From Chryseobacterium sp. UBA6632 (GTDB taxonomy: Bacteria > Bacteroidota > Bacteroidia > Flavobacteriales > Weeksellaceae): DNA of 9,989 nucleotides. Positions 1 to 4,687 of this stretch are shown here, one piece after another. Made by a program: the position numbers and the translations under genes. The DNA is taken from contig DKLU01000443.1 of assembly GCA_002455915.1 (NCBI GenBank), positions 10,151 through 20,139 of the forward strand, in the 5' to 3' direction. How positions within the stretch are numbered: the first letter of the stretch is position 1; every line of letters begins with the position of its first letter. Under the pieces are notes generated by a model. It saw nothing but the letters and a program-made list of their open reading frames with translations. It made no database searches and was not told where the DNA came from.

Positions 1-457
1 CCGGCGTTGCATGCGTGATCGTAACCGTTGTCACACAACCTGCCTTCTTTCCTGCTTTTTTAAATTTTTGCCAGATAGGAACGTATCTTTCACCATTAGC
101 TCCAACATTCAAAACTCCATTTTTTACCCTTACTCCACCGCCAAAGGCTGAACTTGCTGCCGCTGAATCGGTCACAATAGAACTCGCAGATGCTGTATCC
201 ATCAAAGCTCGGCTTACTTTTCCGGTATAGTACAGATTCATCCAATGGCTGGTTTTCCCCAAAATGTTTCTGGAATAAAGATCTGCCATGCTTAACGTTC
301 CCAAACTCATTCCGTCGCTTACCATGAAGATAATATTCTTAGCTTTTTTTGAGTCTGAAGGAATAGCTTTGGCATTTCCGGCAAATAAATCAAGCGGATT
401 TATAGTCAATAAACCGGATAGCATTGCCGATCCTTTTAAAAATTTACGTCTGTCCAT
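1..457 (-). CDS. Alkaline phosphatase, PhoA type, N-terminal part (cut by window edge)
   Basis: The 152 visible codons read off the left edge of the window. Alkaline phosphatases hydrolyse phosphate monoesters outside the cytoplasm using two zinc ions and one magnesium. The N-terminus MDRRKFLKGS is a twin-arginine signal (RRxFLK) followed by a hydrophobic stretch to about residue 31, so export through Tat, probably already folded with metal, is likely. NIIFMVSDGMS (residues 41-51) carries the usual first metal-binding Asp (D48). VTDSAAASSAFGGG (95-108) is the active-site motif, with S98 as the nucleophile; this is the Ser type, not the Thr type of PafA. The start at 457 is the Met directly before the RR motif. 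A TAnnTTTG element lies just upstream (475-482). The gene follows cobW on the same strand after 81 bases with no terminator visible between them, so it could also be read from the merC-cobW promoter. About two thirds of the protein is missing. Confidence 0.9.
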   Translation of the reverse strand, partial: MDRRKFLKGSAMLSGLLTINPLDLFAGNAKAIPSDSKKAKNIIFMVSDGMSLGTLSMADLYSRNILGKTSHWMNLYYTGKVSRALMDTASASSIVTDSAAASSAFGGGVRVKNGVLNVGANGERYVPIWQKFKKAGKKAGCVTTVTITHATP

Positions 458-474
458 AATAAAAATCTAATGTT

Positions 475-482
475 CAAAGTTA
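475..482 (-). promoter_or_regulatory. Putative -7 promoter element of the phosphatase gene
   Basis: On the minus strand this reads TAACTTTG, an exact match to the Bacteroidota -7 consensus TAnnTTTG. It would place the transcript start about 12 bases before the ATG. No TTG lies at the usual 17-23 base spacing; the closest TTG (495-497) is only 12 bases away, so the -33 half is weak or absent. Confidence 0.5.
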
Positions 483-502
483 ATGCGAAGACACCAACTA
501 AT

Positions 503-515
503 GAGACTAAGTTGC
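503..515. promoter_or_regulatory. Degenerate copy of the zur-merC palindrome
   Basis: GAGAC-TAA-GTTGC resembles the GCAAC-TTT-GTTGC boxes in the zur-merC gap. The right half is identical, the left half matches at 3 of 5 positions, and the identity continues into the flank (GTTGCATTAA here and at 2166-2175). It sits roughly where the -33 region of the phosphatase promoter would be. This could be a weak Zur operator. In AT-rich DNA a chance match is possible. Confidence 0.35.
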
Positions 516-538
516 ATTAATTAATTGTGAAATTTATC

Positions 539-1744
539 CTAAATATTTTGAGGAAAAGGATCTTCAAAACTTCTTCCTTCTTTCATCATTTTGGCTTCCA
601 ATTCAGTGATAAGGCAACTTTCCAAATCATGTAACATTTGTTCTTTATCTAAATCCTGACCAATAAAAACCAGTTCATTTATTCGATCGCCCCAATTTTT
701 GTCCCACCTTTCTTCAATATAAGATTGATTTTCCATAAACGATTCGTACTGAACCCTTTGATTCATTGGCATGCTACACCACCAAACTCCGGCTTTTTCT
801 AATCGGAAAGAACCTCCGGCTTGAGAAAAATTCAATGCATCATGAGGTCTTGAAGCCAGCCAGAACAGACCTTTTGCTCTTAAAGCACCCTGAGGATAAT
901 TTTTGCTGAGGTATTCCCAAAGTCTAAGCGGATGAAAAGGTCGGTTATTTCTGAAAACAAATGAACCAATTCCGTATTCTTCTGTTTCCGGAGTGTGATG
1001 ATCAGATTCAATTTCTTTTTGCCAACCTGCGGAAGCCTGTGCTTTATCAAAATCGAAAAGACCGGTATTAAGGACTTCTTTAGGATTTACTTTGCTAAAT
1101 TCCGACTGAATAATTTTAGCATCAGGATTTAATTTCTGAATAGCAGCTTTCAAAAATCCTAAAGTATCTGCATCTACAAGATCTGTTTTATTAAGAATAA
1201 TGATGTTGGCAAATTCGATCTGATCGGTCAAAAGATTCACAATTGTTCGATAATCGCCTTCCATATTGGTAAGATGACGATCCATCAAAAGTTCGTTTGT
1301 TCCGAAATCTTTTTCAAAATTAAAGCAATCAACCACCGTAACCATCGTATCGACATAACTGAATTTTGAAAGATCGATCCCGTTTTCTTCATCAATAAAA
1401 GAAAAAGTTTGTGCCACAGGAATAGGTTCGCTAATTCCCGTACTTTCAATTAAAAGATAATCAAAACGTTTTTCTTTGGCGAGTCTTTCGACCTCAATCA
1501 TCAGGTCTTCTCTCAACGTACAGCAGATGCATCCGTTGCTCATTTCCACGAGTTTTTCTTCAGTTCGCGATAATGTATTTTGGCTTTCGACCAATCGTGC
1601 ATCAATATTTATTTCACTCATATCATTTACGATCACAGCGACTTTCAGTCCTTCTTTTTTGTGAAGAATATGATTGAGTAAAGTTGTTTTTCCGGCTCCT
1701 AAAAATCCGCTCAGCACGGTAACCGGTAGTTTATTTATTGTCAT
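539..1744 (-). CDS. CobW/COG0523-family GTP-dependent metallochaperone (ZigA/YciC-like)
   Basis: A 401-residue cytoplasmic GTPase of the COG0523 group, thought to use GTP to deliver metal ions, usually zinc, to client proteins under zinc shortage. Visible motifs: Walker [10 protein letters not shown] (residues 13-21), the signature metal site CICC (72-75), the Walker-B-like ESTG (100-103), and the base-recognition motif NKTD (185-188). A CobW C-terminal domain runs from about residue 257 to 385. The length of about 400 residues is typical of the zinc-starvation members (ZigA, YciC/ZagA), whereas cobalamin CobW and nitrile hydratase activators differ in context; no cobalamin gene is nearby. 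It starts 9 bases after the merC-like gene, so the two form an operon reading from the divergent promoter shared with the Fur-family gene. That promoter holds two candidate Zur boxes. Zinc as the metal is inferred from context; GTPase family membership is firm. Confidence 0.93.
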   Translation of the reverse strand: MTINKLPVTVLSGFLGAGKTTLLNHILHKKEGLKVAVIVNDMSEINIDARLVESQNTLSRTEEKLVEMSNGCICCTLREDLMIEVERLAKEKRFDYLLIESTGISEPIPVAQTFSFIDEENGIDLSKFSYVDTMVTVVDCFNFEKDFGTNELLMDRHLTNMEGDYRTIVNLLTDQIEFANIIILNKTDLVDADTLGFLKAAIQKLNPDAKIIQSEFSKVNPKEVLNTGLFDFDKAQASAGWQKEIESDHHTPETEEYGIGSFVFRNNRPFHPLRLWEYLSKNYPQGALRAKGLFWLASRPHDALNFSQAGGSFRLEKAGVWWCSMPMNQRVQYESFMENQSYIEERWDKNWGDRINELVFIGQDLDKEQMLHDLESCLITELEAKMMKEGRSFEDPFPQNI

Positions 1745-1753
1745 TTTTTTGAA

Positions 1754-2092
1754 TTAATGTTTGTGATTTCTAAAGTTGATGATGTGCGCCGAAATCAGTC
1801 CGGCAGCTCCGATGTAGATTAAAGGAAGGTGAACTTCAAAGATCAAATCAGCAAAAACGGAAATGGAAATTAAAATAATCGAGATCCAGAATAAACCTTT
1901 TAAACGAGTTGATTTAATTTGTCGCGTGATTCGCCAAACAACGACTGCTCCAATGAAAAGGAAAGCGAGATCGATATACGGATTATGCGATAACCCAAAG
2001 GGAATAACCATTAATAAAGGAAAGACAATGCAATGAATCAAACATAAAACCGCTGCTGACACGCCTACTGCATCCAAAATTTTTGACTTCAT
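1754..2092 (-). CDS. MerC-domain small membrane protein
   Basis: A 112-residue, very hydrophobic protein with about four membrane segments (roughly residues 8-32, 38-56, 66-82 and 88-106). The first helix contains LCLIHC (residues 16-21), the paired-cysteine motif that binds the metal ion in MerC mercury-uptake proteins, followed by the usual proline (P25). The C-terminus ends in a short His-containing tail (HIINFRNHKH). No other mercury-resistance gene (merA, merR, merP) is present. Instead the gene leads an operon with a zinc-type COG0523 chaperone and lies head to head with a Zur-like repressor. I infer uptake or handling of zinc rather than mercury; family membership comes from the motif and topology, while the substrate is inferred. 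The start at 2092 leaves a 32-base leader after the predicted transcript start. Confidence 0.82.
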   Translation of the reverse strand: MKSKILDAVGVSAAVLCLIHCIVFPLLMVIPFGLSHNPYIDLAFLFIGAVVVWRITRQIKSTRLKGLFWISIILISISVFADLIFEVHLPLIYIGAAGLISAHIINFRNHKH

Positions 2093-2118
2093 AAAATAGA
2101 TGATTTAATTTTCTTATT

Positions 2119-2131
2119 GTAACTTTGTTGC
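2119..2131. promoter_or_regulatory. Candidate Zur operator, box 1
   Basis: GTAAC-TTT-GTTGC is an inverted repeat with 4 of 5 pairs intact. It lies 39 bases from the perfect copy at 2158-2170. It contains TAACTTTG (2120-2127), an exact -7 match on the plus strand that could start the Fur-family gene about 50 bases downstream, though no TTG is found at -33. Its other end abuts the merC -7 element. Confidence 0.6.
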
Positions 2132-2161
2132 AAAAGTAAACAGAATATTTTTATATCGCAA
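2131..2161 (-). promoter_or_regulatory. Promoter of merC-cobW operon
   Basis: Reading the minus strand, TTG (2161-2159) is followed after exactly 20 bases by TACTTTTG (2138-2131). This fits the flavobacterial promoter form TTG-N17-23-TAnnTTTG. The inferred start near 2125 gives a leader of about 32 bases. The -33 TTG lies inside palindrome box 2, and the start region overlaps box 1, so a bound repressor would block the polymerase at both ends. Confidence 0.65.
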
Positions 2162-2170
2162 CTTTGTTGC
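2158..2170. promoter_or_regulatory. Candidate Zur operator, box 2
   Basis: GCAAC-TTT-GTTGC is a perfect 13-base inverted repeat ending 9 bases before the ATG of the Fur-family gene and covering the -33 element of the merC-cobW promoter. The position suits an autoregulated repressor controlling both directions. That the protein bound is the adjacent regulator is inferred. Confidence 0.62.
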
Positions 2171-2179
2171 ATTAAAATC

Positions 2180-2560
2180 ATGAAGCAAACCAGAAATACC
2201 CAGGCAAAAACCGAAATATTGAATTTAATTAACGACTCTGAGACGGCTTTATCCCATCATAATATTCAGGAGAAACTGGCCAATTTATGCAATAGAGTTA
2301 CGATTTACCGTGTGTTGGACCGTCTTGAAGAGGAAGGAAAAATTCATAAAATTGTAAATATAGACGGTGTGGTAAATTATGCTAAATGCCACGACTGCGA
2401 AAAAGATCATCACAACCATAATCATCTGCATTTTAATTGTAAAAAGTGTAATTCGGTGACGTGTATTGAAAATGCAGTTCCGAAGATTGATATTCCGAAA
2501 GAATTTATTGTTGAAGATTATAATTTTATTGTGAGTGGGATTTGCCCAAAATGTAAGTGA
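2180..2560 (+). CDS. zur: Fur-family transcriptional regulator, probably Zur (zinc uptake repressor)
   Basis: A 126-residue Fur-superfamily repressor. The N-terminal winged helix includes NRVTIYRVLDRLEEEGKI (residues 38-55), the recognition helix and wing start that are conserved across the family. Residues 70-92 are rich in metal ligands: CHDC (70-73), a run of five His between 77 and 84 ending in HLHF, then CKKC (87-90). A second CxxC (122-125, CPKC) sits at the C-terminus. The CKKC/CPKC pair matches the structural zinc site of the family, and the His-rich stretch is the usual sensing region. Fur, Zur and PerR are hard to separate by eye. I favour Zur because the divergent operon encodes a COG0523 chaperone and a MerC-type protein, and because paired palindromes lie between them. 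The start is the Met 9 bases after box 2; no clear ribosome binding site precedes it, as is usual in this phylum. Confidence 0.85.
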   Translation: MKQTRNTQAKTEILNLINDSETALSHHNIQEKLANLCNRVTIYRVLDRLEEEGKIHKIVNIDGVVNYAKCHDCEKDHHNHNHLHFNCKKCNSVTCIENAVPKIDIPKEFIVEDYNFIVSGICPKCK

Positions 2561-2692
2561 TATTTTTACTTATAATGGTTGATTTGAACGCAAAGTTCAC
2601 AAAGTTTTTTAATTATGATCAATTGCAGATAATTACTTGATTTTTAAATATGTATTTATTTAAAATTTCCTAATTGAAACTTTACCATAAAG

Positions 2693-2762
2693 TTTGTCAT
2701 CCTGTAGAGATCTCAATATAGGATTAGAAAAATTATGGTTTAGATTCTTTAAGAATGACAAA
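2693..2762. repeat. 70-base inverted-repeat element with TGTCAT ends
   Basis: The ends TTTGTCATCCT (2693-2703) and AGAATGACAAA (2752-2762) are inverted repeats with a single mismatch. Within them AGATCTC and AGATTCTTT echo the ends of short hairpin repeats with TGTCATTCTG...CAGAATGACA termini that I recall being common between genes in Bacteroidota. It looks like a decayed copy. No coding potential is seen. Confidence 0.5.
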
Positions 2763-2799
2763 ATTTGAGAATATTGTACTAGATATGATGAGGTGACTA

Positions 2800-2917
2800 C
2801 TACCCTAGCCCCGATAGCAACGGTTACCCCGGAACTTGCGTCGGAGAGTTTTAGGGTTTGAGCGTTGGAGAGCTTGGCGTGAGGAGTATGAGTGGATAGC
2901 GGGAAAAAGCTTCTTAA
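2800..2917. repeat. Structured intergenic element, possibly Flavo-1-like RNA
   Basis: This block is much richer in G and C than its surroundings. It begins with CCCTAGCCCCGATAGCAACGG and closes with GGATAGCGGGAAAAAGCTTC. AGC-CCCG at the start can pair with CGGG-AAAAA-GCT at the end, giving a long-range stem with a bulge of five A. Inside, GCGTCGGAGAG (2838-2848) and GCGTTGGAGAG (2862-2872) form a direct repeat with one mismatch. The termini resemble a repeat family I associate with flavobacterial intergenic regions and possibly with the Flavo-1 RNA motif. That identification is from memory and unverified. The strand of any transcript is not fixed; plus is the orientation in which I read it. 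Confidence 0.5.
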
Positions 2918-2951
2918 AAAGATAATTCTATGTAGTCAAATTGTTTCAAAT

Positions 2952-2988
2952 AAAAAAGAGATCATTCATAAGTAGAACAATCTCTTTT
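2952..2988 (-). terminator. Intrinsic terminator of the aspartate kinase gene
   Basis: On the minus strand a 14-base-pair stem (AAAAGAGATTGTTC with GAATGATCTCTTTT, two G-U pairs) closes a 7-base loop and runs into a T tract. It begins 12 bases after the kinase stop codon. Confidence 0.8.
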
Positions 2989-2999
2989 GAAATTTTATT

Positions 3000-4319
3000 T
3001 TAGAATAATCTGTTGTGCAGCGATCTTAATGTTTCGATTTTATGAGTGGAAGGAACCAATAATGAGATATTATTTTCGCTTCCGCCGTAAGAAATCATCC
3101 TGATCGGAACATGCTTCACCGCTTCTGAAACGATGGTTGCATGCCCATGATTATTTTCTCTGAAATCGCCGACGATACAGATGATAGACTGTTCGCCATC
3201 GATCTCAACAGCCGAGAACACTTCTAATTCTTTGATGATTTCGGAAAGATATTCGGTTTGATCGATCGTTAATGAAACCGCAACTTCGGAAGTCGTAATC
3301 ATATCGATTGGCGTTTTGAAACGTTCGAAAACTTCAAAAACTTTTCTCAAAAATCCATAAGCCATCAACATTCGCGACGATTGAATACGAATTGCCGTAA
3401 TCCCATCTTTTGCAGCGATGGCCACAATTTGATTTTGGTTGGTTGTTTCACCAGAAATCAGTGTTCCCGAAGCACTCAAATTCATTGTATCCAGCAATCT
3501 CACAGGTACATTATATTTTCTTGCAGGGAAAACACTTTGCGGGTGAAGGATTTTTGCTCCGAAGTATGATAACTCGGCAGCTTCGTCAAAATTCAGTTGC
3601 GCAATTGGTTTTGTATTAGGAACATAACGCGGATCGTTGTTGTGGAAACCGTCAATATCTGTCCAGATCTGGATTTCTTCAACCTGCAAAGCCGCGCCAA
3701 GCAATGAAGCCGTGTAATCTGAACCTCCTCTTCTAAGATTATCGATCTCGCCCTGAGCGTTTCTACAGATATATCCTTGCGTGATAAATAGCGTTTCTTC
3801 AGGATATTTTGCCATTTCAAGGCTAGCATTTTCTCTGATGAAATCTACGTTCGGTTCGTGTTCTTCATCCACCAACATAAAATCGAGTGCCGATAATAAA
3901 GTTGAAGGAATTTCGATTTCTTTTAAATGTAAATGAAATAAGGTCGTGGAAATGATTTCGCCCTGAGCCAAGATAATTCGTTCTGCATCTGAAGTGAAAT
4001 TCTTATTCTTAAATTGATAAAAAAGATCAAATATTTTTTCAATAAAAACTAAAGCTTCCGAAAGTCCTTCTTCTGTTTTAAATAACTGATTAACAAAAAC
4101 TTTGTACTTTTCATACAACACATCAATATGTTTGTAAGCACCTTCGATGTCTTTGCTTGCATAGAGTTCAGATAAGGTTACCAAATCATTTGTAGTGCCG
4201 GAAACTGCTGATAAAACCACCAAATGTTTATCTGCCGCCTGAGATTTAATAATTGGCAATAGCTGTTCGATTCTCTCCGGACTTCCCACTGAAGTTCCCC
4301 CAAATTTCAATACTTTCAT
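3000..4319 (-). CDS. lysC: Aspartate kinase (monofunctional)
   Basis: Catalyses ATP-dependent phosphorylation of L-aspartate to aspartyl-4-phosphate, the first step towards lysine/diaminopimelate, threonine and methionine. The 439-residue protein opens with KFGGTSVG (residues 5-12), the amino-acid-kinase signature. SAVSGTTNDLV (37-47), RRGGSDYTASLLGAAL (196-211) and IWTDIDGFHNNDP (218-230) supply ATP and aspartate contacts. A C-terminal pair of ACT domains (about 305-375 and 378-439) is the usual allosteric lysine or threonine site. No homoserine dehydrogenase domain is fused, so this is not a ThrA type. It is a single-gene unit: terminator 12 bases downstream, and upstream a leader with a -7 element, a lysine-rich mini-ORF and an intrinsic terminator, suggesting control by transcription attenuation. 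The start codon is the Met directly before the kinase motif. Which end product inhibits the enzyme cannot be read from the sequence. Confidence 0.95.
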   Translation of the reverse strand: MKVLKFGGTSVGSPERIEQLLPIIKSQAADKHLVVLSAVSGTTNDLVTLSELYASKDIEGAYKHIDVLYEKYKVFVNQLFKTEEGLSEALVFIEKIFDLFYQFKNKNFTSDAERIILAQGEIISTTLFHLHLKEIEIPSTLLSALDFMLVDEEHEPNVDFIRENASLEMAKYPEETLFITQGYICRNAQGEIDNLRRGGSDYTASLLGAALQVEEIQIWTDIDGFHNNDPRYVPNTKPIAQLNFDEAAELSYFGAKILHPQSVFPARKYNVPVRLLDTMNLSASGTLISGETTNQNQIVAIAAKDGITAIRIQSSRMLMAYGFLRKVFEVFERFKTPIDMITTSEVAVSLTIDQTEYLSEIIKELEVFSAVEIDGEQSIICIVGDFRENNHGHATIVSEAVKHVPIRMISYGGSENNISLLVPSTHKIETLRSLHNRLF

Positions 4320-4352
4320 AAATAGATTATAATATTAATTTAAATTTCAAAC

Positions 4353-4385
4353 AAAAAAAGGAGCCTGTCGTGATGACAAGCTCCT
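4353..4385 (-). terminator. Intrinsic terminator in the aspartate kinase leader (attenuator)
   Basis: On the minus strand AGGAGCTTGTC (4385-4375) pairs with GACAGGCTCCT (4369-4359) in an 11-base-pair stem with one U-G pair and the loop ATCAC, followed by seven T. It ends 33 bases before the aspartate kinase ATG and points towards it, so it must be bypassed for the gene to be expressed. On the plus strand no T tract follows, so it acts in one direction only. Confidence 0.85.
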
Positions 4386-4418
4386 GATTTATTTCGATTC
4401 TAACCAAAGGAAAATGAC

Positions 4419-4475
4419 TCACGACGTTTGACGTAAGTACTGTTTCTTTGCCTTTTTTAAGTTAGATACTATCAT
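4419..4475 (-). CDS. Putative leader peptide of aspartate kinase, lysine-rich
   Basis: An 18-codon ORF, MIVSNLKKAKKQYLRQTS, starts about 12 bases after the transcript start predicted from the -7 element at 4493-4500. It ends 33 bases before the attenuator stem. Four of its 18 residues are lysine, in two adjacent pairs (codons 7-8 and 10-11), and lysine is an end product of the pathway the downstream kinase opens. An A-rich stretch with one G (AAAAAAAGAAA) precedes the ATG in place of a Shine-Dalgarno sequence. Its stop codon falls inside GTCGTGA (4425-4419), which is complementary to TCACGAC (4373-4367) in the loop and 3' arm of the terminator. The role as an attenuation peptide is inferred from this layout; the peptide itself matches nothing I know. 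Confidence 0.6.
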   Translation of the reverse strand: MIVSNLKKAKKQYLRQTS

Positions 4476-4492
4476 TTTCTTTTTTTGCTGGG

Positions 4493-4500
4493 CAAATATA
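4493..4500 (-). promoter_or_regulatory. Putative -7 element of the aspartate kinase transcript
   Basis: The minus strand reads TATATTTG, an exact TAnnTTTG match. Transcription would begin near 4487, just upstream of the leader ORF. No TTG or TTTG is found at the standard -33 distance, so the promoter is only half supported. Confidence 0.5.
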
Positions 4501-4569
4501 GTCATTTGATTGGAATAATTTTAATTTTTGATGATTTTTTTGATATTTTGCTTTTTGTTGCCTGTGTTA

Positions 4570-4614
4570 AATAGGATTGACATCCTATTCTAAGGTAACT
4601 CGCCCTTTCAGGGC
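4570..4614. repeat. REP-like pair of palindromes
   Basis: AATAGGAT-TGAC-ATCCTATT (4570-4589) is a perfect 8-base-pair hairpin, and GCCCT-TTC-AGGGC (4602-4614) a perfect 5-base-pair hairpin, separated by 12 bases. Neither is followed by a T tract on the minus strand, so they are not an obvious terminator for the upstream receptor gene. The pairing and the GCCCTTTCAGGGC core resemble repetitive extragenic palindromes of Bacteroidota; copy number cannot be judged from one window. Confidence 0.5.
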
Positions 4615-4687
4615 TCGGTCATTATTTTGCCTCTTTACGATCATTATCCTACATAACAAGCAACTAAAAACCATCAACAATCAACCA

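Larger units (their letters stand above)
2561..2951. other. Gene-free stretch with decayed intergenic repeats
   Basis: No reading frame here is supportable on either strand. The stretch holds a short AAAGTT direct repeat (2592-2606: AAAGTT-CAC-AAAGTT), an inverted-repeat element (2693-2762) and a GC-richer structured element (about 2800-2917). The rest is AT-rich and featureless. No clear terminator follows the Fur-family gene. Confidence 0.7.

Noticed and set aside
15..470. Open plus-strand frames (15-230 and 288-470)
   Set aside because: They lie antisense to the phosphatase coding region, whose minus-strand translation has a Tat signal and both alkaline phosphatase motifs. The plus-strand products look like nothing coherent.
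1476..1664. Plus-strand frame antisense to the CobW-family gene
   Set aside because: It is a shadow of the GTPase N-terminal coding region and has no family features or promoter.
2549..2575. Possible terminator after the Fur-family gene
   Set aside because: Only a five-pair AT stem (TAAGT with ACTTA) can be drawn, and no T tract follows it, so I do not call it.
2800..2917. CRISPR array or tRNA gene in the GC-rich block
   Set aside because: Only two imperfect 11-base repeats are present, with no regular repeat-spacer pattern, and no cloverleaf can be formed.
3381..3829. Several alternative frames inside the aspartate kinase gene
   Set aside because: The kinase frame is complete with all motifs; the others are rich in Arg, Cys and His as expected from out-of-frame reading.
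4353..4385. Terminator for the upstream siderophore receptor gene
   Set aside because: It lies more than 300 bases downstream of the receptor stop, after a separate -7 element and leader ORF, so it fits an attenuator of the kinase transcript better.
4353..4500. Lysine riboswitch (L-box) in the aspartate kinase leader
   Set aside because: The leader before the terminator is only about 100 bases, too short for the roughly 170-base five-helix lysine aptamer, and no matching helices are visible. A translated leader explains the layout better.
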